DNA of 64,000 bases from Deroplatys truncata (lineage: Eukaryota > Arthropoda > Insecta > Mantodea > Mantidae). A model generated the notes under the pieces. That model saw nothing but the letters and a program-made list of their open reading frames with translations. It did not search any database and was not told the DNA's origin. Of this stretch, positions 10,661-21,633 are shown in pieces (positions within the stretch are counted from its first letter, which is position 1; the number at the start of each line of letters is the position of its first letter). Made by a program: the position numbers and the translations under genes. The stretch spans positions 99,491,488-99,555,487 of the forward strand of contig CM060984.1 of assembly GCA_030765065.1 (NCBI GenBank), in the 5' to 3' direction.

Positions 10661-10712
10661 TAAATATGCTATGCGGTAAACTTTGCGACGTATTTATTGA
10701 CTCACCCTCGTA

Positions 10713-11295
10713 TATGGGGCAAAGCTGAACAAATTCCGGCTAACGAAATTATGTTTTCAGGTCAATTAGTGAAAAGATGCACTCGATCTGTTGGAGATTG
10801 TTGAATGACAACTAATTTTAAGGACAGTGTTTTATGAAGCAAAGCTACGAGTACAAGTTTTGTTCTCAGCTTGAACTTGGTCACTTTAATGCTTACAGAA
10901 GAAACAGCTGAAAACCCATTTCACGTTCTCACGTTGACCTCTAGCTAAAAGCTGAAACTTGAGTGTCTGTGGAAACTTTCTTCCATTGGCACCAGGCAGC
11001 GGCAACCACCAGGGCGTCATTTGGGGGGGAGGAGGCAGACTAAGTTACAAGAAATATGCTACTAGTTATTATTGCTCTACCAAAAGAAAATTATAACTGT
11101 ACTTTTAATACAAATATTTCACATTTGAGAAATAAAAGATTTCCTTTTAAGCTAAATGGGTCGTTAAAATTCACATGAGAATTCGGGAATCTTGACCGCC
11201 ACACAGAAATTGAAATGACGCTCCTGAAAACAGGGCAATGGACTAAAATACCTTTTTAGATATTACCCCAGTAGTCAGGAACACCCCGGCCTGTC
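10713..11295. other. Non-coding DNA, nothing recognised
   Basis: No gene or family recognised. It contains a short G-rich run at about 11021-11034. Confidence 0.5.
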
Positions 11296-12112
11296 CTAGC
11301 ATTGCATTCCACCCAAGAATGGATACGCAGATTTTATTGCAAACACACGTTTCGTGGTCCCCTGAAACCCAACATTTTTAAGAGGCAGATCTATGTGTGT
11401 GTTTATGTTTGTCTGTGTGTCTAAGAACAGCAAAATTCAAAACTCGATTAAATATCAAACGTATTTAACATCAGCATCTTCTAAGCATGCGACACCAAGA
11501 TTTTCAAGAAAATCTCCCCCCTAACCCCACACTATCTTACACGTGAAAATGTTTTGTTCGTTTTTATTTTTCTCTAAAATGTCTCTTAACAATTTTGATT
11601 AAAACTCATGTTAAAGATACCTATATGCCAAAGAAAATGTGTAGCTTAATTTTTCTGTGAAGAGCCTGTGAAGATCATTCTGAATGAATTTTGCATAATT
11701 ATATGTATTTGGTAATCCATAAGAGATTGACAAAACTTCAATTCACAAACAGATGTAGATCTTGTCAAACTATAAAATTTATGTCATATAACCGTTAATC
11801 TCTACTGCTGGTTCGAATTTTCAAATACTTTACTTTGCGCTATTCATTGTTTTCTCGTGGTCATGCAAAAACATAGAATTCTAAAGCCATCATATACCCA
11901 CCAACTTTTAAAGGATTTGACTACTGCTTCAGCCTACTGCATCCCTTTTGTAGCTACAACGAAAAGTGTAATAAAAGCATTTCTGCAAATGTTAATCTGG
12001 ATTAACATGAAATATATTAAAAATAATATTTTGCAATAATAATTCGTAAAAGGTACATAAAATTAAATGACAGTGCCTAGAGAAAACACAGATGCAACTT
12101 ATCAGATTTTTC
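11296..12112 (+). mobile_element. Helentron-like (HINE-type) repeat, copy 1
   Basis: A diverged copy of the dispersed repeat best preserved at 28.1-29.0 kb. It is recognised by GCATTGCATTCCACCC near the start, the GTGTGTTTATGTTTGTCTGTGTG microsatellite-like stretch near 11395, 'aagattttcaagaaaatc...cccc' near 11505 and the 3' end ATCAGATTTTTC at about 12101-12112. The 5' terminal part is lost or too diverged to see. Confidence 0.75.
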
Positions 12113-12479
12113 TTTCCTCCATAGAATGTCACGTTATGCTCGCTCAGTTTTATTTCCTTATATGTACCATACTGCTTTACGGTCTAATCCAAATATGGTG
12201 AAACCTGGCAGAAATAACAAGTTCACTATGGGAATATGTAGAAACCGACTTGCCCAAGTATTAATAGGAAAAGGCCCAGAGTGTGAAATAATATTTAATT
12301 AGGTTCATAAAAACTAGGATATGTACAGTTTTGTTTGCAGGAGCTAGATCCATGTCCGGTTCTTCAAACCACTGCCCACAAAATACGCCTCACTTTGCAA
12401 TAAAATTACCCAGGGAAAGCTTTGGACTTCAAGAAAGATAATGATGTGTTTCTCAGTCAAAGTCTAAATTGATTGTGAC
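12113..12479. other. Non-coding DNA
   Basis: Nothing recognised. Confidence 0.5.
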
Positions 12480-13054
12480 ACTATGATTAAATAATATTAA
12501 AAACAATAACAACCCCAGCGAACTTCTCTACCTGCTGCAAGTAGGTGCTAGAGAAATATCCATGAAGGTGGAACCAAGCCTCATCCGTGAAAAATATTAA
12601 ATATGGGTCTATTTCGCCATTGTGTACACTATTGAGACTCCACTCACAAAATGTGCGCCTAATACAGGATCACCTGGTTGAAGAGCATGTGCCATAGTTA
12701 TTTTATATGGTTTTAACTTCAACAATTTGGTAGCTCTTCGCGCAGAGCCATAATAAATGTCTGCCTGTTGTGAAAGACGCCTAAGTGATTTTTGGGGGGA
12801 ATACTCCAAACGATGACCGATGTCGTCTAAAGTTTCTTCGGTAAGAACTGTACCTGTCTTTTAGATTTCTTAGCCTGAACACTTCCTGTGGACTGAAATT
12901 TATTGTAAAGTTCATGGATTGTTGTACGGCCTGGAACTTTTACAGTTGGAAATCGTTCTGTAAATCGTACTTTCACTTGGCGAGCTGACTGAGTTAACAC
13001 ATACGAATCATAAATAAATACACACTGTGCAGTAGTAAACATATACTGAGCCAT
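12480..13054 (-). pseudogene. IS630/Tc1-type transposase relic with DUF4817-like N-terminus
   Basis: On the minus strand, 12827-13054 holds an N-terminal helix-turn-helix of the kind annotated DUF4817 in insects: 'F-T-E-R-F-P-T-V-K-V-P-G-R-T-T-I-H', then 'K-F-Q-S-T-G-S-V'. The next frame (12609-12809) has 'S-P-Q-K-S-L-R-R-L-S-Q-Q' and 'Y-G-S-A-R-R-A-T-K-L-L-K-L-K-P-Y-K-I-T', the second DNA-binding half. At about 12540-12600 'L-I-F-F-T-D-E-A-W-F-H-L' carries the first catalytic Asp of the DDE domain. The rest of the catalytic domain is missing, and frameshifts separate the parts. The relic at 16.9 kb looks like the C-terminus of the same family. Confidence 0.7.
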
Positions 13055-14935
13055 AATATACTTTGTGACTAAGTACAGGACAAAATAATAAATAACTCGT
13101 AATAACTGAATTACATCACATCACCGTCAACTCAATACTGCACTTCATACTGCAGAGCAAAACCACGTCAACAGCGTGACCTTGTTTATAGCAGCAGTGC
13201 GTTATCATGTTTCCACACGTTCAGTGGAAAAGCACCGCGCAACCGGTTCATAGTTTAAACAAATGTTTTACTCTCCCGTTATAAAGGTGGATCTGAAAAG
13301 CCATTCTATATAGTGCGAATTCCGAGAGTTGGGGGTCTGACAGGCAAGCGCGATGCTGCAAATGTGTACAACGCATTATCACTGACATGTGTATACAAGA
13401 AGATATTTTCACAAGTGTACAAATAAGGCAACAAATAAAATGCATATATAACAAGAAGAAATGACGCAGAGGGAAAAATAAAATAGCAACAAAATTAAAA
13501 CCAATAATTGCAAGCTGAAGCCAACAGTGGCGTATGTGTGCTAGGTGTGCAGCTCACACCTACTTCCGAATAGACAGAAAGAAGGGGGGGTGAACCCAAT
13601 AGTGCGATATCAGTGATGCAGCAGTTCCGAACTTCTCAGTGTGTTGTTCATTTTCCGAACGGCCAGCAGTACAGCATGATACGGCAGAAGAGCGGCTCAG
13701 CCGTTTTCGGTTTCTTGCGTCAAACTTCGTGCTAAGTGAGTTTTGTGGACAGGATAAAAGTATCAGTAAGCATAGTGAAATGGTGAAGAGAAACCAGGAA
13801 ATCATGAAGAGCAGTACTTCTTTTGACTAAATTCGAGAAATATGCAGACAAGTCATCAAGGGTTTGAAAAAATATTCTACGTTGCTTATTGCAAGTTATT
13901 CTATGTTGCAAGACAAGATTCGATGAATGGGCATAACAATGGGTAAAAGTGCTTTAGGGTAAAAGTTATATCTTCAATTATTATACTTACGTATGTTTGA
14001 AATTATCTTATAGGTTCTCCACACTAAAATCCCTGTGTTATAGTTCTTGTTCACACCAATAAATAATTTTAAGTCGACGTTCTAGAATCTAGCAGATTTA
14101 CTCTGATAAATTTACCAGATTAAACAAGGCAAAATAGTGTGAATGCGTATATGAATCAGCACATCTATAACACTACAGTGTTTTCATTTTCGCTAGTCCA
14201 CTCAAGGCCATTTTTCCCGTTTTGCAACTGTCCCTCACACCACTCAGTTCTCCCTTGCAGTAGCAGTAGTATTGTTGAGGTAGTAGAGTCTTGTTATAGC
14301 AGTGGCCTCAAGCTTTGAGGGAGGGAGGGACTGGAGGGGAAACTGTAGAAAGAGATAGATGTATAGAGCGAGAGTGGCAATTACCGTGCGTGACCTTGAC
14401 TGGACTGGCCAGAGTGAAACCACTATACCATCATACACTACTGGAAGCCAAGAGCTTGACGAGGGATGCAGTCAATGGATGACTAGAAGATAACATAGCG
14501 TCGGTAGCAACGGGTCTCTCATGTTCACTTGTTTTTTCCGAATACAGCATTAATGTTAGATCCCAGCTCTCAAAATTAGACTGGATTCCGCAATAAACGT
14601 GACATGCTGATTGAATTAATGACCTAAAACAAGGTTTAAATAATTACAGTTCCCTAATCATATATAAACTTAAGAGTAATGAACTGAAATTTGCAGAACC
14701 ATTATAGTGTGCCTGGGAAGTGCGTATATCCCTATAAGCTATACGTTAATTTAATGAGTTAATTTAGTAATGAACTTACGGCTAATTGTCCAAGGGATCC
14801 GCGTGTGCTCCGTCATGGACACATAATCTCATGCACTTCCAAGTCCTTCCTTCCTTTAAGACTGCAAGCTTTCCAACCACAAACTCATAATAACAAACAA
14901 AAGAATGAACTTTTAAACGTTTTGAAATATTTTAT
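13055..14935. other. Long non-coding stretch
   Basis: No gene or known repeat recognised over about 1.9 kb. The open frame 13639-13830 (63 codons, plus strand) has no motif. A purine-rich GGGAGGGAGGGACTGGAGGG stretch lies at about 14319-14338. Confidence 0.5.
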
Positions 14936-14939
14936 ATGC

Positions 14940-15238
14940 GCTTAATGTCAGAACTTGTTTTATTTATTTATGAAGGCTCTTTAACTACTATGGTCCTTAG
15001 CGTCCCATTCTATATTGAGCGTGGAAAACCGGAAATTTTGCTCAGAGGCCTCTTTATCAGGTTTGAGGTTCTTTTACGTACCGTAAATCTACGACACGAG
15101 AGCACCGGCTTTACTTCCCTTCCGAAGGAAGCCATGCTAAGGACTTTTACGCCCGAAAAAATCCATCGCGCTCCTCGGTTTGAACCCGCGACCTTGGGAA
15201 CTGGAGGCTAGCATGGTACCCGTAGACTACGGAGGGCG
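14940..15238 (-). mobile_element. tRNA-derived SINE, family A
   Basis: On the minus strand a tRNA-like head occupies about 15238-15175, with a B-box-like GGGTTCAAACC. The body follows, marked by CTTCCTTCGGAAGGGAAGTA (15138-15119) and 'TAGATTTACGGTACGTAAAAGAACC'. The same body is seen at 24.1, 52.8 and 63.6 kb, which supports a dispersed family. SINEs are transcribed by RNA polymerase III and copied by partner LINE enzymes. Confidence 0.7.
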
Positions 15239-15355
15239 ACTTTGAAAGTTTCAATATTCAGCACCGAGTATCTCAGAAATATCAAAAACAATTTGACAAA
15301 TGACTGTATATTCAGAGCCAATTTCCTCCTGCATTACGTTTTTGTGCGCCTTTTT

Positions 15356-16183
15356 TACTTTCTCTATTCCTTACCTATAGATAGAGGAAGTATTGCATTT
15401 CACCCAAAAATTCGATACCGAGATTTTGATACTGAATAAATAAACAGATAAATAAAATATTTTTAGAAAAAGATGCGTACGTGTGTCCATGTGACTATGC
15501 ACAGCATAATTAAAAACGAAAAAATCGGTTAAATACCAAACATGGCATTTAAGTTCAGCATCTTCCAAGAATGCGATACGAAGATTTTCAAGAATATACC
15601 CCCACCCCAAGCTACCCTTTACATGGGAAAAGGTTTGCTATTTTTTATTTTCTCGAAAATGGCTTTAAGATTGTGACTAAATTATGTTTAATATATTTTT
15701 ATACAAATTAAATGTATATCTTGAATTTTCTGGAAATATAGCCTCTGAAATCCTCTTCATTTTGAATGACTTATAATCGGTAAATCATTAGACAAGGACA
15801 AAATCTTACTACATAAAAACGTAGATGTCATAAAAGCACACAACGTGTGTCAACTTCCTTTTCTTTTTCTTCTTTCAGAGATAATCCTTGTTATTGGTTC
15901 GAATTTTCATGTAGTTTAACTTTCCTCAACTGGGAAGTCGCTATGTTTGTTTGTTTTTTTTTTGTCATAGTCATGCAAATAGCATAGAATTTCAAAGCCA
16001 TAACATCGACATGCTCTGTAACAATCGACTATCGCTTTCCCACTGCAATCTACAGCAAAATGCGAATGTAAGTTGAAAGTTTATCTGGATTTACAAGAAG
16101 TGGATAGAATAATAATCTTCTGTAAGAATAGTTTGCAGAAGAATGAGTAGAGAAAATCATGTGAATGTAACACGTATCTTTTT
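15356..16183 (+). mobile_element. Helentron-like (HINE-type) repeat, copy 2
   Basis: It begins TACTTTCTCTA after a T-run (15351-15356) and continues with 'gtattgcatttcacccaaaaattcgataccgag'. It ends near 'gtagagaaaatcatgtgaatgtaacac' (16147-16173), which carries the inverted subterminal motif and the terminal hairpin region. Diverged from the copies at 21-29 kb. Confidence 0.8.
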
Positions 16184-16246
16184 ATCTCCTTGTAGTATAA
16201 AATGCAATGACAATGAAGGTGTTGACGTGTATTGTCAGAAAATTCA

Positions 16247-16248
<2 letters not shown>

Positions 16249-16279
<31 letters not shown>
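16249..16279. repeat. (AT)n microsatellite
   Basis: An uninterrupted AT dinucleotide run directly next to the TA target of the transposon that starts at 16283. Confidence 0.9.
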
Positions 16280-16282
<3 letters not shown>

Positions 16283-16536
16283 CCAGGTGAGTCGGCTGCC
16301 CCTAGGTATTCATATCTATGCCACCCGTATTTTATAGACTAGTGTGAAAACATTGACCCTTTTATCAAACAAACTGTTATTGTAGCTCTGTCCTATTTGA
16401 TACTATACACAACCACAATTAAGGATTAAAGGCCTGAATGAGCCAAGGAGCCGCGAAAGGCTTTAAAAACACGGCTTTTCATTGATATAATGCTTGCAAG
16501 GAGATAGAGGTCTCCCGAAGAACGGAAGACAACACG

Positions 16537-16615
16537 TGCGTTCTGGCCGAGTGGATTAGCTGCCGGGATGTGGTAAAGCAACGTTAGTTTCGGAATTTCG
16601 AATCTAATACAAACT
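16537..16615 (+). mobile_element. tRNA-like head of a possible SINE
   Basis: TGGCCGAGTGGATTAGCTG resembles an A-box of Leu/Ser-type tRNA. A weak B-box-like TTTCGAATCTAA follows about 45 bp later. The intervening arms do not fold into a clean tRNA, so this is not a tRNA gene. It lies within the transposon at 16.3-17.9 kb. Confidence 0.35.
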
Positions 16616-16958
16616 GTTTTGGTTATTGTTTTCTTTCATCCTTGCGTTCATTTTCTATATTTTAGTATACTAATCTATTTATTTTTGTTATTGACTCTCC
16701 TGTGAGCCAAAGACACAAGAATTACAATCAGATAATTGTGCATCATGTTTACGATAATAATCTGTACCTATCTGGTGCTGTAAACCGTGTCACGTAGTTA
16801 GCTTTTATTCTTTTGGGCACATATCGACGATATTAAATCAAACAGCTTTTGTTTTATGTTTAAACCTTATGTTTCACTTCTTCTACTGACAAAGGATTTG
16901 CAAATGTGCTAAATTCATGGTAAACAGAATAATAAATTGTTAAAGAGCGTGGATTTTA

Positions 16959-17130
16959 TCAACGAAGTAAATGTTCAAAATGACGACCCCCTTCATCAAT
17001 GCTCATTTATGTACGTTGCCGGAAAGACCTTACATGTTGTAACATGCTCGGTGTAATCTGCTTGCATTCTTCACGTATGAGTGCCCGGAAATGATTTGGG
17101 CTTTGCGGTTCTTCTTCTTTACGGTGATTA
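16959..17130 (-). pseudogene. Transposase C-terminus relic
   Basis: The minus strand gives 'A-L-I-R-E-E-C-K-Q-I-T-P-S-M-L-Q-H-V', then, after an in-frame stop, 'D-E-G-G-R-H-F-E-H-L-L-R' and a terminal stop. Ending in G-x-H-F-E-H-L-L is typical of the IS630/Tc1-like insect transposases whose N-terminus carries DUF4817, the family also seen at 12.5-13.05 kb. Upstream coding sequence is not readable. Confidence 0.6.
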
Positions 17131-17956
17131 TTCTATTTTGTACACACTTATAATGTTATCAAAAATGTTCTATGTATCATAATATCAAATTATGGGCCAA
17201 AAGAGATAAGACAAAACGTAATAAAATGTTTGAACTGAACACGACGGATTTGAACCTGCACTAAGGCGACACAGTGGTAAAGTAACTCTGATAATACCAT
17301 TCGCCCAATGCTACATTACGAGTAGGTTTCCTATACAAATTAATAATAGCAAAACTCAACCCCACCTCGAATCTTTACATGCTTTTTGCAACTTCATACA
17401 ATGTTTGGAGGTCATTTTGGTAACTTTAACTCAAATAAATAAACTGCATCAGCCATTTCAATTACTGTAGGAACTGAAATATGCTATAGTTCGTGACAGA
17501 AGAGAACTTTTTTTGACAAGGCTGTACAACGAACCTTTGCTGGCTGACGGCTTAAATTCAATTGGTCGCACTGCTAGATATTCCATTTTGTTTTCAAATA
17601 GTTTTGTCAACCGATGCATGTGATAAGTTGTTCCTTCAGGGGCGTTTTCAAAGGTGTGTATCAATGTATGCTAAAGAATAAAAGTTTGTAAAATCAGCTT
17701 AAAGTGCCACTGAAGCTCCCAGTGTCAGGGTGGGATATTTTTGGCATCGACATACATGACGATAGCATTCTGTCCCGTAAAACACTAATGCACTGAGTTA
17801 TCTATCCCTCCTGTATAAAGTGTTATGCAAAGCCTTTAAAAGGAATTCAAGAAAGGTGTGTCACATATGTTGCTTAGCATATGTTGCATAAATTCAAAAA
17901 TAAATAGGGGCAGCTGACTCACCTGGTATCACACACACAAAATGTATTTATGATAG

Positions 17957-18330
17957 TATACCGAGCAGGTTGTTTCCGTGGTAATGTGTGAGTGAATGTC
18001 TCAGGTTCGAATCAAGTCAACCACCCTTGGGTTTTCCGTTTCCTTTTCATGTTTCAGGTGTGCTTTTATTTCGGTACCTACAGATGGCGCGGATGCTTGC
18101 TCCAAGGACAGAATATTCCCCGTGGCTATTAGAGGGCTGCAGGTTCAACAGGTCATTCATTGTCCTCTCTGGATAGCTCCAGTAGTGAGACGGGTCTTCC
18201 GCGCGTCTCTGTCGCCTGCGGCCTGTAATCTCCTGTGGTTCTTTCACCTCATCCCTTCCTCCTGGGGAAGCCGTAAAAGATGTCACGTAGCTAACAGTGC
18301 GCGAAGTGTCCCCCTCCATTGTATGCTCTC
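17957..18330 (+). mobile_element. tRNA-derived SINE, family B
   Basis: The tRNA-like head (17957-18020) includes the B-box AGGTTCGAATC. The body that follows matches copies at 23.4, 53.0, 54.0 and 62.5 kb: 'tttccttttcatgtttcag', 'tactccccgtgg'-like (18115-18125) and 'ctcatcccttcctcctggggaagccgt' (18247-18273). Confidence 0.7.
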
Positions 18331-18641
18331 TACCCTCTAAGTCTTATCTCGGACGTAAGAGCTACTTATGAGAAAATAAAAAGGAAACAGAATTCTTTTT
18401 TAATGTAAAGATTTTTTACATAGGGGACAATTCATTGAAAGTCTTTGCTTTGCATCTTTGAAATATGTCCATACATTTCCGTGAAATCGTAATATGGAAG
18501 TTTTAGGTAGAACGTAAATGTATTTCCTGTGCCTTAAGGTAATGCTCTGTGAAATTTGGAAAATCCACAGTATGTAAGATATCCTGTTGAAATTTATTTC
18601 AGTTATTACAGGAATGTTTTTGCATTTTTCAAAATTCTACC
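18331..18641. other. Non-coding DNA
   Basis: Nothing recognised. Confidence 0.5.
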
Positions 18642-19485
18642 TTGCACAGTTATTTAACACGCTCCAACACGGTACCATATGCAGACAGCTCAATGATATT
18701 TGGTAATAACGAAGTCAATAGAATGGAGAAAATAATAACTACAGAAACGCAAACTATCTATAATTATCTTACAGAAAATAAAGTAACAGTAAATCTTCAA
18801 AAAACAAAAGCTGTCATGTTTCAACACCGCAATAATAGGTATAATAACAAAAGTCTGGTTAATGTAACAACAAATGGTGAGCAAATCCAGCGGTTAGATA
18901 AAATAAAGTTCTTAGGCATTATCATAGATGAGAACCTAAACTTTAGACATCATATTGATTACATATGCAAGAAGATAAGCACGAATCTCTACCTATTGAG
19001 AAATCCAGCAAAATATTTAACTGCTGAACGCCTAAAATTAACCTATTATGGAATAATACATCTACATCTCCAATATGCAATTTAGGTGTGGGGTAGCACT
19101 TGTCTAATTAACATGAATAGAATACTGGTTTTGCAGAAGAAATGTATAAGACGTATAAGGTAAACATAAGGGAATCGTGTAGAAAGTTCTTTATAGAAAA
19201 CAAAATATTAGCTGTAGTATCTTTATATGTCTATAAGTAATTATGTTTGTAACCAATGATGAGGGACCTGATAACTTCAATAAGAACTATCACAAGTGTG
19301 AAACAAGGACACAAAATAGTTACCACAGAATAAACGTAAATAAAAAGATAGCAATCTTAATAATGGGCAAAATATTGTTTAATAAACTACCAAATACTCT
19401 AACGACAACAAAAGACAAATTACTTAAAAGTGAATTAAAGAATTTTCTAATGCAAAAGTGTATGTATAGGCTGGATGAACTATGA
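18642..19485 (+). pseudogene. LINE ORF2 3' part (reverse transcriptase end and C-terminal domain)
   Basis: The frame 18642-19085 begins at a degraded catalytic box (Y-A-D-S-S in place of the usual Y/F-A-D-D) and continues through the thumb-like segment 'N-L-Q-K-T-K-A-V-M-F' and 'I-K-F-L-G-I-I-I-D-E-N-L-N-F-R-H-H-I'. After a stop at 19083 and a frameshift, 19243-19485 carries the downstream conserved domain ('H-K-C-E-T-R', 'G-K-I-L-F-N-K-L-P'), where CR1/L2/Jockey-type elements have H-x-Y-x-T-R. The 5' part including most of the polymerase is absent, which fits ordinary LINE 5' truncation. The 3' UTR resumes at 20389 beyond a mariner insertion. Catalytically dead. Confidence 0.75.
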
Positions 19486-19504
19486 TTATAAATAACTGTA
19501 TATA

Positions 19505-20386
19505 CGAGGGCTGATCAACAAAGACTGAGACTGATTTTTTTCACAGATGTTTATTACTCCAATTCAATGTTTACATGATCTTTTTCAAAGTAGTCCCCTC
19601 CTACTTCAATGCACTTTTTATAGCGTCTCTGCCAGTCCTTGAACACGTGCTGCAGACCATTCTTTGTCAAGTCCTTGAGAATCGCCTCACTTTTCTTGAG
19701 CACTGCTTCAGAGTTCTCAAATCGAATACCCCTAAGCTTTGCCTTTAGTGCTGGGTGTAAAAAAAAAGTCACAGGGTGCAAGATCGGGGCTATAAGGTGG
19801 ATGTGGTACACAGGTAATGTTGAATCCAGCCAGAAACTGCATGACTTGATTTGCGACGTGAGGCCGTGCATTGTCATGATGAAGTCGCCACCTAGTCCGA
19901 GAAAGCTCTGGTCGTTTCTTTGCAATGTGCTTCCTAAGTGTAGCCAATACTGACGTGTAGTATGCTGCTGTAACAGTAGTGTGAGGGGGAACTGCATGCT
20001 GGTAAATCATTCAATTACAGTCAAAAAATGTGATCACCATTACTTTCCCTGCAGATGGAACAACTTTTGCCTTTTTTGGTGTTGGAGAACCTGGCGATTT
20101 CCACACTGTGCTGGCTTGTTTTCCTTCAGGATCATAATGATACAGCCAAGGCTCATCACCGGTGATAATCGATTTAAAAAATGCATCACCTCCATTGTTT
20201 GGTATGCGAAATGCACGTAGGGTCTACAAAATAGAGCATTACTACCAACCTACCAATACGAGAGTGCTGCCGCCTACCAACATTATACATAAAAACCCGC
20301 TGTTTTCAAATATTTATGTTACAGATACGAAACTATCACGGAAGCTACAGGAAAAAACAGTCTCAGTCTTTGTTGATCAGCCCTCG
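19505..20386 (-). mobile_element. mariner copy with perfect TIRs (882 bp)
   Basis: The ends are CGAGGGCTGATCAACAAAGA... and an exact inverse, identical over at least 29 bp. TA duplications lie at 19503-19504 and 20387-20388. It sits in the 3' UTR of the LINE whose coding end is at 19485 and whose tail is at 20389-20462. The N-terminal DNA-binding domain is deleted. The perfect termini suggest a young copy. Confidence 0.9.
19554..20215 (-). pseudogene. mariner catalytic domain (D,D,D present; N-terminus deleted)
   Basis: The minus strand encodes almost the whole mariner catalytic domain. The first Asp is in 'I-T-G-D-E-P-W-L-Y-H-Y' (about 20125-20165), the second in 'L-H-H-D-N-A-R-P-H-V' (about 19850-19880) and the third in 'Y-S-P-D-L-A-P-C-D-F-F' (about 19770-19805). 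It ends 'G-G-D-Y-F-E-K-D-H-V-N-I-E-L-E' at 19554. One in-frame stop near 20010 and one frameshift in an A-run near 19763 are the only lesions I can see. There is no helix-turn-helix domain, so it cannot bind its ends. Confidence 0.8.
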
Positions 20387-20388
20387 TA

Positions 20389-20462
20389 CTTGTAATAATA
20401 TTTTGACGTATTCCGACATGTACATGTTACTATGAATGGAAATAAATTGAATTGAATTAATT
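20389..20462 (+). mobile_element. LINE 3' UTR and tail
   Basis: The sequence after the mariner reads 'gacgtattccgacatgtacatg' and ends in AATAAATTGAATTGAATT. A short TTGAA-type tandem tail is typical of LINE 3' ends. It belongs with the coding relic at 18642-19485. Confidence 0.65.
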
Positions 20463-20962
20463 CTTTATTGTGCTAATTAAGCTTTTACAGCAATTTAGCT
20501 TAAAAAAATCTATATCATATCAGATTTCTTATATGAACCCTGATTATTATAGAAAAATTATTACTTTTCGTATACTCCGAAATTCTTCATTTTTCAAATA
20601 TTAATAATTTATTTCTCAAAATTGAATCATTGTTTTAAAAAAATATACGATCATTTTATTTAATATATTTTTGAGAGGCAGTGCAAATTAGTAAAAAATT
20701 GCATCGTGTGGAGCACTGAGTATGCAAAAATGCTGACAAAAGTTTAAATTTGGTCATGCCTATTAATAACCATGCACCTGTCAATGTATAGCTTCAGTTA
20801 ACTGGTAGTTTAAATGCGCCAAGTGGAAAAAAACATATTTTCTTAAAGTTTAAAATTCATATTACTTTATTATGAAAAAGTTTATTCTTTTAATTGTTTA
20901 CGATTTTTGGCCAAATTTCACCTTAAGCGAGAAATAGAGAAGGTAAAAGTTTTCTATATTTT
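20463..20962. other. AT-rich non-coding DNA
   Basis: Nothing recognised. Confidence 0.5.
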
Positions 20963-21633
20963 TACTTTCTCTACTACGTATAGTAAGTAGGGGAAGTATT
21001 GCATTCCACCCAAAAATTCGATACCGAGATTTCTCCGGAAATACATGTTTTGAGACCTCCTGAATCCAAAAAAAGCATTTTTGGAAACATGTCCGTGTGT
21101 GTGTCTGTGTGTGTGTGTGTGTGTGTCTGTGTGTGTGTGTCTGTGTGTGTGTGTGTCTGTGTGTCTGTGAACAGCATAACTCAAAAACGAACAGTCGGAT
21201 AAGCACCAAACTTGGTATTTAGGTTCAGTATCTTCCAGAGATGCGACACGAAGGTTTTCAAGAAAATCCCCCCACCCCAGACTACCCTTTACATGGAAGA
21301 TTTTTCGAAAATTTTAATTTTCTCAAAAATGGCTCTAACGATTTTGATGAAAATATCATATGTTTAAGATAATGTCATGAGAAATGAAATGTATATCTCG
21401 AATTTTCTGGGAATGTCTCCAAAAGTATTCTTCACTGTGAACGACTTTTGCATAACTGGTAAACCATAAGAGATAGGCAAAATGTTACTACACAAAAAAT
21501 GTAGATCGCGTTAAAATACACAACTTATGTCATATACATTTCTTTTGTTGAGTGAACCGTTTTCGAGATATTGCTTGTTATTTCCTTAAATTTTCCAATA
21601 CTTATACTTTTTCTCAAATTCGTTATTCATTTT
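20963..21633 (+). mobile_element. Helentron-like repeat, copy 3 (5' part)
   Basis: Starts TACTTTCTCTACTACGTATA and contains the internal (GTGTGTCTGTGT)n tract (21092-21172). It is interrupted at a T-run (21627-21634) by copy 4. The missing 3' part is at 22501-22736. Confidence 0.9.

Larger units (their letters stand above)
9550..10710 (+). mobile_element. Composite mariner with two inverted 5' arms
   Basis: The element is flanked by TA duplications (9548-9549 and 10711-10712) and begins CGAGGGTGAGTCAATAAATA, with the same sequence inverted at the right end. The left arm (9550 to about 10325) reads as mariner from its 5' end into the first part of the catalytic domain. The right arm (about 10325-10710) is an inverted, diverged second copy of the mariner 5' end, including the same 5' leader and N-terminal domain. 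The two ends therefore share roughly 350 bp of inverted homology instead of a short terminal repeat. The arms differ at many positions, so the fusion is old or joined two different copies. It cannot encode a working transposase. Confidence 0.8.
16283..17926 (-). mobile_element. IS630/Tc1-type DNA transposon relic with TIRs (1644 bp)
   Basis: The termini CCAGGTGAGTCGGCTGCCCC (16283) and its inverse (ending 17926) match with one difference over 22 bp. They are flanked by TA (16281-16282 and 17927-17928). Inside, on the minus strand, is the end of a DUF4817-type transposase (16959-17130). The element also holds a tRNA-like segment (16537-16615), probably part of a nested SINE. No full transposase frame remains. 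Confidence 0.75.

Noticed and set aside
16537..16615. A tRNA gene
   Set aside because: A- and B-box-like words are present but the arms do not pair into a cloverleaf; a SINE head is more likely.
20898..21209. Frames with His/Thr-rich repeats (also near 21.7 and 28.2 kb)
   Set aside because: Translations of the GT/CTGT tract of the Helentron-like repeats on either strand.
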